In this document: positions 16,851 through 25,521 of the stretch, piece after piece
Layout of the letters: each line of letters begins with the position of its first letter
Position numbering within the stretch: position 1 is the stretch's first letter
Assembly: GCA_964454005.1 (NCBI GenBank)
Contig: CAYVQE010000013.1
Location: 12,265 to 76,264 of the forward strand
Direction of reading: 5' to 3'
DNA length: 64,000 nucleotides
Source: CAYVQE01 sp964454005
GTDB taxonomy: Bacteria; Myxococcota; B64-G9
The notes under the pieces: model-generated
What the model was told of the DNA's origin: nothing
Seen by the model: only the letters and a program-made list of their open reading frames with translations
Databases searched by the model: none
Position numbers and translations under genes: made by a program

Positions 16851-18512
16851 ATGCGAGGCTGCCGGCTGCCGCTGTTGATCCTGCTCATCCTCTCCGCCCC
16901 GGTCCGGGCCGGCGATGTCTGGACCGCGATCGAGCCGGGCATCCAACACCTGCACCGCACCAGCGCCGGGCCGCTGGAACTCGATGCGCTGGTGGTCGAC
17001 CTGTGCGACCCGAGCCTGGTGTTGCGGGCCACCGGCCCCGGCGAGCGGGCCCAGACCACCGGCGCCTGGGCCGCTGCCGTCGGGGCGCGAGCGGCCGTCA
17101 ACGGCGACTTCTTCAGCTACGACGGGTACGTGCCCATCGGCCTGGCGGTCGGCGCCGGCGCCCGCTGGCCGGACACGGCCGACGGCAGCCTGGAGGCCGT
17201 GTTCGCCGCCGGGGCCGACGCCGGCAGCACCATCCGGCCGGCGGCCGAGGCCCTGGGCGGACCGGAGCCCTGGATGACCGTGGTCGTCAGCGGCCGGCCC
17301 AACTGCCTGGTCGACGGCCAGGCCCGGTTCCACGACGCCATCCACTTCGACGAGCTGCACCCGCGCAGCGCGGTGGGCCTGGGCGCCGATGGCCGCCGGC
17401 TGGTGCTGCTGGCCATCGACGGCCGCAGCCAGCGCTCGATCGGCGCCACCACCGAGACCGCCGGTCAGGTCCTGGCCGAGCTCGGGGCCGAGCAGGGCCT
17501 CAACCTGGACGGCGGCGGCTCGACCACCTTGTGGCTGGCCGATCAGGGCGTGGTCAACCGGCCCAGCGGCGGCAGCCAGCGGGTGGTGGCCAACCACCTG
17601 GCGGTACTGCGCCGGCCGGTGCCGCCGGGCGAGCCCTCGCGCTGCTGCGACCCCCAGCCCGCCGCCGGCGCCAGCGGCACCTTCGCCGACGTGGCCGACG
17701 ACCACTGGGCCCTGGAGGCCATCGAGGCGGTGGCCGCGGCCGGCATCAGCAACGGCTGTCGGGCCGACCCGCCCCTGTTCTGCCCGCAGTGCCGGCTGGA
17801 TCGGGCGGCGGCGGTGGCCTTCCTGGCCCGGGCCCTGCCCGGCGGGTTCAGCCCGCCGGCCGAGCCCAGTTTCAGCGACGTGCCCGCCGACCACCCGCTG
17901 TATGCCGAGATCGAGCACGCCCGGGCTGCCGGCCTGACCCAGGGCTGCGCCAGCGAACCGCCGCGCTTCTGCCCGGCGCTGCCGGCCAGCCGGGCCCAGG
18001 TGGCGGTGCTGACCGCCCGCGCCCGCGGCTGGTCCGAGGCGGCGCCGGCCGCGGCGCCCTTCGCCGACGTGCCGGCCGATCACTGGGCCGCCGGCGCCAT
18101 CGCCGCCCTGGGCGACCACTGCGTCGCCGGCGGTTGCGGCCCGGACGCCTTCTGCCCCGACCGGTCGGCCGCCCGGGCCGAGATGGCGGTCGTCACCGCC
18201 CGGGCCTTCGGCCTGGTGGCCACCGGCTGCGAGCCGCAACCCGACGGCGGGACGACCGACGGCGCGGATGGTGGATTGGACGGCGGGACCGACGCCGGCG
18301 CCGACGAACGGCCGGACGCCGGCACCCCGGCCGACGGCGGACCGGATGCGGGCAGCGACGCCGCGGCCGACGCGGGCGCCGCCGATCGGGGGGCGCCGGC
18401 CGGCGGCTCCGGCTGCGGCTGCGCAGCCGGCTCGGGCTCGGATTCCTCATTGCCGCCCGGCCTGGTATTGATCGCCATGGCGACAGCGGTGTTGGCTTTC
18501 GTTCGGGGGTAG
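16851..18512 (+). CDS. Phosphodiester glycosidase (NAGPA-type) with three SLH repeats and a MYXO-CTERM-like tail
   Basis: A secreted protein of 553 residues. A signal peptide ends about PVRAG. The NAGPA/exopolysaccharide-type phosphodiester glycosidase domain is shown by AVNGDFFSYDG and LNLDGGGSTTLW; it hydrolyses sugar phosphodiester links. Three S-layer-homology-type units follow (FADVADDHW, FSDVPADHP, FADVPADHW). Each has a conserved Cys pair (for example NGCRADPPLFCP), which is unusual for SLH domains. Then comes a long Asp/Gly/Ala low-complexity spacer, a SGCGCA motif, a hydrophobic helix and a basic end, the pattern of MYXO-CTERM sorting. The ATG at 16851 is chosen for the signal peptide. 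It converges on the barrel gene 22 bases away. Confidence 0.82.
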   Translation: MRGCRLPLLILLILSAPVRAGDVWTAIEPGIQHLHRTSAGPLELDALVVDLCDPSLVLRATGPGERAQTTGAWAAAVGARAAVNGDFFSYDGYVPIGLAVGAGARWPDTADGSLEAVFAAGADAGSTIRPAAEALGGPEPWMTVVVSGRPNCLVDGQARFHDAIHFDELHPRSAVGLGADGRRLVLLAIDGRSQRSIGATTETAGQVLAELGAEQGLNLDGGGSTTLWLADQGVVNRPSGGSQRVVANHLAVLRRPVPPGEPSRCCDPQPAAGASGTFADVADDHWALEAIEAVAAAGISNGCRADPPLFCPQCRLDRAAAVAFLARALPGGFSPPAEPSFSDVPADHPLYAEIEHARAAGLTQGCASEPPRFCPALPASRAQVAVLTARARGWSEAAPAAAPFADVPADHWAAGAIAALGDHCVAGGCGPDAFCPDRSAARAEMAVVTARAFGLVATGCEPQPDGGTTDGADGGLDGGTDAGADERPDAGTPADGGPDAGSDAAADAGAADRGAPAGGSGCGCAAGSGSDSSLPPGLVLIAMATAVLAFVRG

Positions 18513-18534
18513 GTGTCGATATTCGGGCGGTGGC

Positions 18535-19203
18535 TCAGCGGGCGGCGAAGTGGAAGGTGGGTGTGATCAACAAGGCGGTGAACAGGGCCTCGGGGTGGTC
18601 GTCCAGGCCGTAGTGCTCATCGTCCTCCCAGTCCACGTGCCAGCGGCTGAAAAAGGGCACGCCGAGGCGCACCTCGGCGCCCAACGAGAACCAGGGGGTG
18701 AAGAAGTAGCGGCCGGCCAGCCCGCACTCCAGCAGCCCGCCGTCGAGCCCGCGCGACAGGTCGTCTGCGGCCTGGCCGCCACCGAGGATCGCGTAGCCAC
18801 CGCCGAGGAATACACTGGCGTCGAAGTCGCGATCGGGCATGAACAGGCCGAAGGGGTGGAAATGCACCACCAGCGCGAAATGGCCCGAGCCGCCGATGGC
18901 ATCCGGTTCGTCGAGCTTGAAGCCGTGGCCGCTGGCGCCCAGCTCGATCGAGACCAGATCGCGGATGTTGTAGGCCATTGCGAAGCGCAGCGCCAGCCCA
19001 TCGGCCAGCGGCTCGGTCAGCAACGCCTGGTCGCCGCGGGGCACATCGAGCCGCTGCAGGGTCTTGCCCAGATCGCCGGCCGGCAAGCGCCAAAAACCGC
19101 CGCCCACCCCCAGGCTGACCGAAAACCCCTCGCCGGCGCGCACCGGCGCCGCCAGGGTCACCATAGCGAACAAGGCCGCCATCCAGGTCTTGGAGCCACC
19201 CAC
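18535..19203 (-). CDS. Outer-membrane beta-barrel protein
   Basis: 222 residues. The GTG start at 19203 has CGGGAG seven bases upstream and gives a compact signal peptide (MAALFAMVTLAAPVRAG). The mature part alternates hydrophobic and polar residues with many aromatic and glycine residues (GFSVSLGVGGGFWRL, FALVVHFHPFGLFM, YFFTPWFSLGAEVRLG) and ends in a beta-signal-like ITPTFHFAAR. It resembles small eight-stranded barrels of the OmpA/OmpW-like sort; substrate or role unknown. It diverges from the ROK kinase gene with a 158-base gap. Confidence 0.7.
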   Translation of the reverse strand: MGGSKTWMAALFAMVTLAAPVRAGEGFSVSLGVGGGFWRLPAGDLGKTLQRLDVPRGDQALLTEPLADGLALRFAMAYNIRDLVSIELGASGHGFKLDEPDAIGGSGHFALVVHFHPFGLFMPDRDFDASVFLGGGYAILGGGQAADDLSRGLDGGLLECGLAGRYFFTPWFSLGAEVRLGVPFFSRWHVDWEDDEHYGLDDHPEALFTALLITPTFHFAAR

Positions 19204-19361
19204 GGACCACCTCCCGTTCGTTCGTCTACCCGCCATCGAACCCGGCCGTCGAGCGGATGTCAAACGCCGCGTGGTGGATTGGTGGACCGGCCGACTCGCC
19301 AAGCGCAGCCCGGCCGCGCCAAGGTCGCCCTGCGCGCTGCAGCGTGTCGAGGAGATACGGC

Positions 19362-20261
19362 ATGAGTGAGCTGTTCGGCAGCGTCGAGGCCGGCGGGACC
19401 AAGTTCCGCTGCGGGGTGGGCCGCGGGCCCGATCAGGTTCTGGCCGATGTGCGCATCGAGACCGGCGCTCCCGACCCCACCCTGGGGGCGGTGATCGAAT
19501 TCTTCGAACGGGCCCGGCAAGAGCACGGGCCGCTGGCGGCCATCGGCGTCGGCTCCTTCGGGCCGGTGGACCTGCATCCCGACTCGGACGGCTACGGCCG
19601 GATCACGGCCACCCCCAAGACCGCCTGGAAGAACGTCGACATCCGCGCGCCGCTGATCGAGGCCTTCGGCCTGCCGCTGGGCTTCGACACCGACGTCAAC
19701 GCCGCTGCGCTGGCCGAGTGGCGCTGGGGCGCCGGTCGCGGCGAGCCGGTGCTGGCCTACCTGACGGTGGGCACCGGCATCGGCGGCGGGCTGCTGCTCG
19801 ACGGCCGGCCGCACCACGGACTGGTCCACCCCGAGGTGGGCCACCAGCGCGTGGGGCACGACCGCGGCCGCGATCCATTCGCCGGCGGCTGCCCCTTTCA
19901 CGGCGACTGCTGGGAGGGCCTGGCGGCCGGCGCGGCCATCGAGGCCCGCTGGTCGCAGCCGGCCGAGCAACTGCCGGCCGATCACCGGGCCTGGGAGCTG
20001 GAAGCCGACTACCTGGCCCGGGGCCTGGCCAACCTGACCTGCCTGTGGTCGCCGACCCGCATCGTGCTGGGCGGCGGGGTGATGCACCAGCCGGGCCTGC
20101 TGGACCGGGTGCGCGGCCGGCTGGTCGAGCTGCTGGCCGGCTACCTGGTGGCTCCGCGGCTGGCGCCGCCGCTGGACGACTTCCTGGTCCCGCCCGCGCT
20201 CGGCGATCGCGCCGGGCTGCTGGGCGGCTTCCTGCTAGCCGCCGAGGCTTGTCGCTGCTAG
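19362..20261 (+). CDS. ROK-family fructokinase-like sugar kinase
   Basis: ATP-dependent phosphorylation of a hexose, probably fructose. 299 residues. N-terminal phosphate motif VEAGGTKF, catalytic Asp in DTDVNAAALAE, GTGIGGGLLLDG, and the structural zinc site of bacterial fructokinases (HPEVGH followed by CPFHGDCWEGLAAG). LGGGVM lies in the C-terminal lobe. The ATG at 19362 has GGAG upstream. The short Cys-His cluster with CWEGLAAG is what points to the fructokinase branch rather than glucokinase or NagC-type repressors; there is no HTH domain. Confidence 0.88.
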   Translation: MSELFGSVEAGGTKFRCGVGRGPDQVLADVRIETGAPDPTLGAVIEFFERARQEHGPLAAIGVGSFGPVDLHPDSDGYGRITATPKTAWKNVDIRAPLIEAFGLPLGFDTDVNAAALAEWRWGAGRGEPVLAYLTVGTGIGGGLLLDGRPHHGLVHPEVGHQRVGHDRGRDPFAGGCPFHGDCWEGLAAGAAIEARWSQPAEQLPADHRAWELEADYLARGLANLTCLWSPTRIVLGGGVMHQPGLLDRVRGRLVELLAGYLVAPRLAPPLDDFLVPPALGDRAGLLGGFLLAAEACRC

Positions 20262-20329
20262 AGCGCCGGCGTAGTATGCGGGCTGGACGTGCGTGGCGGG
20301 TGCGAGGGGCCCGCCGGGAGGAAAATCGG

Positions 20330-23300
20330 ATGCGACGGGTCTGTTTTGCTTTGCTGGCGGGGGTGATCTTTTCTCTGGGCGCGCTGGGCTGCGGCGATGG
20401 CGGCTCGGCCTGCGGCGACTGCGACGATGGCATCCCCTGTACCTCGGACGCCTGCGACGCGGCCAGCGGCCAGTGCCAACACACCCCGGACGACGCGTTG
20501 TGCGGGGTGGGCTTCGTCTGCGACCCGGCCCAGGGCTGCGTGCCGGCGGCGCCCTGCGAGACCAACGCCGACTGCGACGATCACAACCCCTGCACCATCG
20601 ACGTCTGCGGTCCATCCGGCTGTAGCCACGAGAACAACAGCCTGAGCTGCGACGACGGCGACGCCTGCACGATCGACGACGTGTGCAGCGGCGGGGTCTG
20701 CGGCGGCACCCCGCGCCAGTGTGAAGACGGCAACCCGTGTACCGACGACGACTGTGACCCGGCCAGCGGCTGCACCCACGTGCCCAACGACGCCGACTGC
20801 GACGACGGCAACGCCTGCACCACCGGCGACACCTGCAGCGGCGGCTCGTGCATCGGCACCCTGAACGACTGCGACGATGGCAACCCGTGCACCAGTGACA
20901 GCTGCGACCCGGACAGCGGTTGCGCGCACGAGAACAACAGCGCCTCCTGCGACGATGGCGACGCCTGCACCACCGGCGACACCTGCTCCGGCGGCAGCTG
21001 CAGCGGCAGCCCGCGCCAGTGCGAAGACGGCAACCCCTGCACCGACGACAGCTGCGACCCGGCCAGCGGTTGCGTGTTCGTCGACAACACCGCCCCCTGC
21101 GACGACGGCAATCCGTGCACCGAGGGCGACACCTGCTCCGGCGGCGTCTGCGTCGGCGGCACCAATATCTGCGATTGCCAAAACGACGCTGACTGCGCCG
21201 CCTTCGAGGACGGCAATCCCTGCAACGGCACCCTGCACTGCGTGGACAACCAGTGCCAGGTCGACCCGGCCACGGTCATCGTCTGCGATCCGTCCAGCGA
21301 CACGCCCTGCAGCCACAACACCTGCGATCCGGTCGACGGCAGCTGCCACATGGTCGACGCCGACGACGGCACCGCCTGCGACGACGGCGACGAATGCACC
21401 GTGGATACGGTCTGCAGCGACGGCGCCTGTATCGGCGACGCCCGCGTCTGCGACGACGACGAGCCCTGCACCGACGACAGCTGCGACTCGGCCACCGGCT
21501 GCGTGTTCACCCCCAACGACGATGCCTGCGACGACGGCGACCCCTGCACCAGCGACGATGTGTGCAACAACGGCTCCTGCGTCGGCGTGCACGACGACTG
21601 CGACGACGGCAACCCCTGCACCAGCGACAGCTGCATCCCCGGGGTGGGCTGCGACCACGTCCACAACACCGAACCCTGCGACGACGGCGACCCCTGCACC
21701 GATGACGACACCTGCGGCGATGGGGCCTGTCAGCCGGGCCAGGAGATCTGCTGCACCGGCGGGGTGGACGACGACGGCGACGGCGCCACCGATTGCGACG
21801 ACGCCGGCTGCGCCCAGGATCCGGCCTGCATCAGCTACGACGTCGACTGGTGCCGGCTGCACCACCCCGCCGGCATCCAAGCGCTGGAAGGCAGCGTGAT
21901 CACCGTCTACGGCCATCTGCACATCGGCGGGCTGACCGACCAAACCAGCGGCGTGGACGAGCACCCGGACGTGATCGGCGCGGTGGGCTGGGGCCCCGAT
22001 GGCAGCCAGCCCGACGGCGGCGGCTGGACCTGGCAGGCGGCCGCGCCCAACCCGCTGTGGGACGACGCCAGCGCCACCCCACCGGAGCCGGGCAACGACG
22101 AGTACATGGCCGAACTCACCGTGCCGGCGGCCGCCGGCTCGCCCTACGACTACGCCTACCGTTTCAGCCCCGACGGCGGCGCCAGTTGGACCTACTGCGA
22201 CCTGGACCGCAGCGGCGAAGGCGGCGCCGACGGCAGCGCCGACGGCTACGCCCCGGCCGACGCCGGCGAGATGGAGGCCGAGAGCTCCAGCTTCCAGGTC
22301 GACTGGTGCCGGCTGCACAGCCCGGCGGCCATCGCCGAGACCGCCGGCACCCGGGTGACGGTCTACGGGCACCTGAACATCGCCGGGCTGACCGACCAGA
22401 GCTCGGGCAACGACCCCCACGCCGACGTGCTGGCCGAGCTGGGCTGGGGCCCGGACGGCAGCCAGCCCGACGCCGGTTGGAACTGGCAGGCGGCCGCGCC
22501 CAACCCGGCCTGGACCGACGGGGCCGAGCCGGGCAACGACGAGTACATGGCCGACCTGCTGGTGCCCGCGGACAGCGGCGCGGTCGACGAGTACGACTAC
22601 GCCTACCGCTTCAGCGCCGACGGCGGCGCCAACTGGACCCTGTGCGATCTGGACCGCAGCGGCCAGGGCGGCGCCGACGGCAGCGCCGACGGCTACGTCC
22701 CGGCCGATGCCGGCGCGCTCGACGCCCAGGCCGGCGACTTCGACGCCTCGAACTGGGGCTTCGAGGAGGACTGGACCGCCGGCGATGCCCCGCCCGACTT
22801 CCTGCTGTCGTCACCGGCGCTGGTGGCCGCGCCCGAGTTCGATACCGTGGCCCTGGGCGATCAGGCCTGCCGGCTGAGCTGGGCGACCGAGGCCACGCTG
22901 GAGCTGCGGGCCGGCTGGCAGTGGCAGCCGGTCGAGGCCGGGGTGCCGGTGACGCTGCACCTGTGGCTGGCCGATGCCGACCCGGCCGGCTCGGCCCAGC
23001 CGGTGCTGGAGTTCGACGGCACGGCCGAGCCCGGTGCGGCCGGCGGCGACGGAGCCGGTTACATCGAGCTGACCCACACCGCCAGCGCGCCGGCCTCCGA
23101 CCGCATGACCGGCCTGGTGCGGCTGCAGGCCGAGGCCGGATGGGACGGCGACGCCAGCCTGGTGGTCGACGCCTTCGACCTGACCCGGCCGGTGACCCTG
23201 GCCGCGCCCGATGGCGAGTTGGACGCCTGGGCCGGGGTCACCCCGGCCGCGCCCTACCAGCTGATCGATGCGCCGCATCCCATCTGGCTGGGCCTGAACG

Positions 23301-23791
23301 ATCAGGGCGTGCTGACCGCGGCCACCGATCGGCCGGTGGTCGACCAGGCCGACGCCATGCTGTTCGTCTGGGTGGGCGGGGCCGACCCGGACGCCAAGGT
23401 GGTGCTGCCCTGGGACAAGACCGGCCAGATCGCCGCGCCGCTGGCCGGCGGGCGGTTGCTGGCGCTGATCCAGGAGGCCGACAGCGGCGGCGGCGGCTAC
23501 TGCGAGTGGCGGGTGCACGACGGCAGCTCGTGGACCAAGCTGTCGGAGGACTGCGCCGGGGCCAGCGTGCTCGAGGGCACCGTGGACGTGGCCGCCCTGC
23601 TGGGCGTGGCCGCGGCCGAACTGCCGGCCGAACTCGCTTGCGCCATGGCCCTGATCAACACCGGGGACGCCGGCGACATGTGGGCCCTGGACCAGACCCC
23701 GCCCTGCCAGGACTGCGTCAACGACGACCTGGACTGGAACGAGACCCTGCCGCTGCACCGCGCCGGCGTGCTGCTGGGGCGGCTGCAGTAA
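20330..23791 (+). CDS. Large Cys-rich-repeat surface lipoprotein
   Basis: 1,153 residues. Lipoprotein signal ending ALGC; the ATG at 20330 follows GGGAGG. Residues about 25-475 consist of roughly twenty Asp/Cys-rich units of the type CDDGNPCTSDSCDPxSGC, each probably closed by disulfides and possibly calcium-binding through the acidic residues. Two homologous modules of about 150 residues follow, each starting VDWCRLH and containing VYGHL, GWGPDGSQPD, PGNDEYMAEL and YDYAYRFS; they resemble a beta-sandwich seen in myxobacterial surface proteins. The C-terminal third is another beta-rich region without a recognised fold. The likely role is cell-surface adhesion or structure; no enzyme motif is seen. 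Confidence 0.78.
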   Translation: MRRVCFALLAGVIFSLGALGCGDGGSACGDCDDGIPCTSDACDAASGQCQHTPDDALCGVGFVCDPAQGCVPAAPCETNADCDDHNPCTIDVCGPSGCSHENNSLSCDDGDACTIDDVCSGGVCGGTPRQCEDGNPCTDDDCDPASGCTHVPNDADCDDGNACTTGDTCSGGSCIGTLNDCDDGNPCTSDSCDPDSGCAHENNSASCDDGDACTTGDTCSGGSCSGSPRQCEDGNPCTDDSCDPASGCVFVDNTAPCDDGNPCTEGDTCSGGVCVGGTNICDCQNDADCAAFEDGNPCNGTLHCVDNQCQVDPATVIVCDPSSDTPCSHNTCDPVDGSCHMVDADDGTACDDGDECTVDTVCSDGACIGDARVCDDDEPCTDDSCDSATGCVFTPNDDACDDGDPCTSDDVCNNGSCVGVHDDCDDGNPCTSDSCIPGVGCDHVHNTEPCDDGDPCTDDDTCGDGACQPGQEICCTGGVDDDGDGATDCDDAGCAQDPACISYDVDWCRLHHPAGIQALEGSVITVYGHLHIGGLTDQTSGVDEHPDVIGAVGWGPDGSQPDGGGWTWQAAAPNPLWDDASATPPEPGNDEYMAELTVPAAAGSPYDYAYRFSPDGGASWTYCDLDRSGEGGADGSADGYAPADAGEMEAESSSFQVDWCRLHSPAAIAETAGTRVTVYGHLNIAGLTDQSSGNDPHADVLAELGWGPDGSQPDAGWNWQAAAPNPAWTDGAEPGNDEYMADLLVPADSGAVDEYDYAYRFSADGGANWTLCDLDRSGQGGADGSADGYVPADAGALDAQAGDFDASNWGFEEDWTAGDAPPDFLLSSPALVAAPEFDTVALGDQACRLSWATEATLELRAGWQWQPVEAGVPVTLHLWLADADPAGSAQPVLEFDGTAEPGAAGGDGAGYIELTHTASAPASDRMTGLVRLQAEAGWDGDASLVVDAFDLTRPVTLAAPDGELDAWAGVTPAAPYQLIDAPHPIWLGLNDQGVLTAATDRPVVDQADAMLFVWVGGADPDAKVVLPWDKTGQIAAPLAGGRLLALIQEADSGGGGYCEWRVHDGSSWTKLSEDCAGASVLEGTVDVAALLGVAAAELPAELACAMALINTGDAGDMWALDQTPPCQDCVNDDLDWNETLPLHRAGVLLGRLQ
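21838..22740 (+). repeat. Two homologous 150-residue modules within the Cys-rich lipoprotein gene
   Basis: The modules run about 21838-22290 and 22297-22740. They share VDWCRLH at the start, GWGPDGSQPD, NDEYMA, YDYAYRFS and LDRSGxGGADGSADGY near the end. DNA similarity is clearly visible but not perfect, so the duplication is older than the ACP repeat. Confidence 0.75.
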
Positions 23792-23805
23792 CGGCCGGGC
23801 ACGCG

Positions 23806-23822
23806 CCTTCGTCTATCGAAGG
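23806..23822. terminator. Hairpin between convergent genes
   Basis: CCTTCG-TCTAT-CGAAGG forms a perfect 6-bp stem in the 70-base gap between the convergent Cys-rich lipoprotein and kinase genes. It could serve both strands. No T-tract is present. Confidence 0.4.
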
Positions 23823-23861
23823 GGTCGACGCTCGGCTACTCCACAACTGCAGGGCCGGTCT

Positions 23862-25388
23862 TCAGTCGAGCCGGCGCTCGGCGCGGCGCGATCGGCGCTC
23901 GGCCCGGCGCAGCCGGCGTCCGGCGCGGCGCAGCTGGAGTTCGACCACCCGGCGCCGTTCGCCGGGCTGGAAGCGCAATCGGGCGGCGTAGGGCTCGAAG
24001 CCGCTCTTGATCACCCGCAGCGCGTGCTCCTCATCTCGGGCCGCCAGCTCGACCTGGCACGGGGTCAGGCAGCGCGGCCGGCCGTCGACCCGCACCTCGG
24101 CGCCCGCCGGCCGGCTGGACACCGCCAGCACCACCGCCCCGGGTGCTGCCGGCGCGGCCCGCGGCCAGCCCAGCCAGCCCCGCAGCTGGGGCAGAAAGGC
24201 CACCCCCAGCCCGACCAGCAGCGCCAGCCCGGCCAGGCCCCACAGCAACGGCCGCAGCAAGCGCCGATCGGCGGCCGGCCGCGGCGGGCGGGCGGACGGG
24301 GCGGTGGTCTCGGCCTCGGAGTCCGGCGCTGGGCCGGCCGGCGGCGCGCTGGCCGGCGGTAGGCTGTCGCCGGGCGGCGAATCCGAGCCCTCCTGGCGCA
24401 GCCAGACATGTTCGACGGGCTCGCCCCGGCTGCCGGCCCGCTCCAGCCGCTGCATACGTTCGAACGCATCTGCGAACAGCCGCCGCATGAACACGCCCAG
24501 CTCCAGGCTGCCGGCGGTGTCGGTCAGCTGGGCCCGCTGCTGTTCGACCGCCTTGCCCATCTGCAGCGCGGTCTGGAAGCGCCGGTCGGGTTCGGTGGCC
24601 AGCGCCCGCAGGATCAGCGCCTCCAGCTCCTCCGATACGGCCGGGTTGTAGCGCCGCGGCGGCGGCACCTCGCCGCCGACGATGGCCTTGACGGTATCGA
24701 TCGGGCTGACCCGTTTGAACAGCCGCCGGCAGGTGCACAGCTCCCAGAGCACCACCCCCAGCGAGAACAGGTCGCTGCGGGCATCGACCGGCCGGCCGCG
24801 ACAGCGTTCGGGTGCCAGGTAACCGTGCTTGCCGCGCACCCGCCCCGGATCGGAGCGCTCCAGCACGACGGTCGCCCGGGCGATGCCGAAGTCGACCACC
24901 TTGGCCACCCCGTCGAAGGAGGCCACGATGTTCTGCGGGCTGATGTCGCTGTGCACGATGCCCAGCGGCCGGCCCTGGGTGTCGGTCTTGGTGTGGGCGT
25001 AGTAGAGCCCTTCGCAGACCTGGCGCACCAGCTCCAGCGAATGCTGCAGCGGCAGCAACCGCTCGCGCTCGGCGCAGGCCTTGAGCACCAGGCGCAGGTT
25101 CTGGCCCTGGATGTACTCCATGGCGATGTAGTAGGAGTCGGCCTGCTTGCCCAGATCGTAGATCTGGACGATGTTGGGATGCGACAAGCGGGCGGCGATG
25201 CGGGCCTCGTTGAGGAACAGCTCGACCACCTTGGGCTCGCTGGCCAGTTCGGGCAGCAACCGCTTGATCACCACCAGCTTCTCGAAGCCCTCCAGCCCGC
25301 GCTGGCGCGCGGCCAGGATCTCGGCCATACCGCCCGTGGCGATCGGCCCCAGCACCTCGAATCGGCCCAGCGTCTCGCCCATCCCCAT
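23862..25388 (-). CDS. Transmembrane Ser/Thr protein kinase with PEGA-like C-terminal domain
   Basis: 508 residues. The Hanks-type kinase domain spans about 8-275: glycine loop GPIATGGMAE, ATP-binding Lys K42 (VVIKRL), catalytic loop H146-S147-D148 (HSDISPQN), DFG Asp D166, APE-like LAPERC. The usual Arg of HRD is Ser, so it is a non-RD kinase. A Pro/Ala-rich juxtamembrane linker, one membrane helix (GLAGLALLVGLGVAFL) and an extracytoplasmic PEGA-type domain (SRPAGAEVRVDG, LTPCQVEL) follow, then an Arg-rich repetitive tail (RRAERRSRRAERR). The start at 25388 has GGAG only four bases upstream; the next ATG at 25382 has better spacing and is a possible alternative. It diverges from the unknown gene at 25522. 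Confidence 0.88.
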   Translation of the reverse strand: MGMGETLGRFEVLGPIATGGMAEILAARQRGLEGFEKLVVIKRLLPELASEPKVVELFLNEARIAARLSHPNIVQIYDLGKQADSYYIAMEYIQGQNLRLVLKACAERERLLPLQHSLELVRQVCEGLYYAHTKTDTQGRPLGIVHSDISPQNIVASFDGVAKVVDFGIARATVVLERSDPGRVRGKHGYLAPERCRGRPVDARSDLFSLGVVLWELCTCRRLFKRVSPIDTVKAIVGGEVPPPRRYNPAVSEELEALILRALATEPDRRFQTALQMGKAVEQQRAQLTDTAGSLELGVFMRRLFADAFERMQRLERAGSRGEPVEHVWLRQEGSDSPPGDSLPPASAPPAGPAPDSEAETTAPSARPPRPAADRRLLRPLLWGLAGLALLVGLGVAFLPQLRGWLGWPRAAPAAPGAVVLAVSSRPAGAEVRVDGRPRCLTPCQVELAARDEEHALRVIKSGFEPYAARLRFQPGERRRVVELQLRRAGRRLRRAERRSRRAERRLD

Positions 25389-25389
25389 C

Positions 25390-25465
25390 TGACTCCGAGA
25401 CCGGCAACCCTCGAAACCGGCTTGGGATTTGCGAGAAGCGTAGCCCGACCGGCGAATCGGAGTCA
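25390..25465. promoter_or_regulatory. Inverted repeat in the divergent kinase promoter region
   Basis: TGACTCCGA at 25390-25398 and TCGGAGTCA at 25457-25465 are perfect inverted copies, each with CCGG close on the inner side. The left arm supplies the GGAG ribosome-binding sequence of the kinase gene. It could be an operator for divergent control or the relic of an inverted duplication. Confidence 0.35.
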
Positions 25466-25521
25466 AATGCTGGTCCCGGCGGCCGATGTTCGTTATCGTG
25501 GCGGCCTGGACGGGAGGTCGG

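Noticed and set aside
20258..22420. Very long minus-strand open frame opposite the Cys-rich lipoprotein gene
   Set aside because: It is a by-product of GAC/TGC-rich repeats read in reverse; its Val/Ala/Gly-rich product has no domain or signal, and the plus-strand gene has a lipobox, ribosome site and clear repeats.
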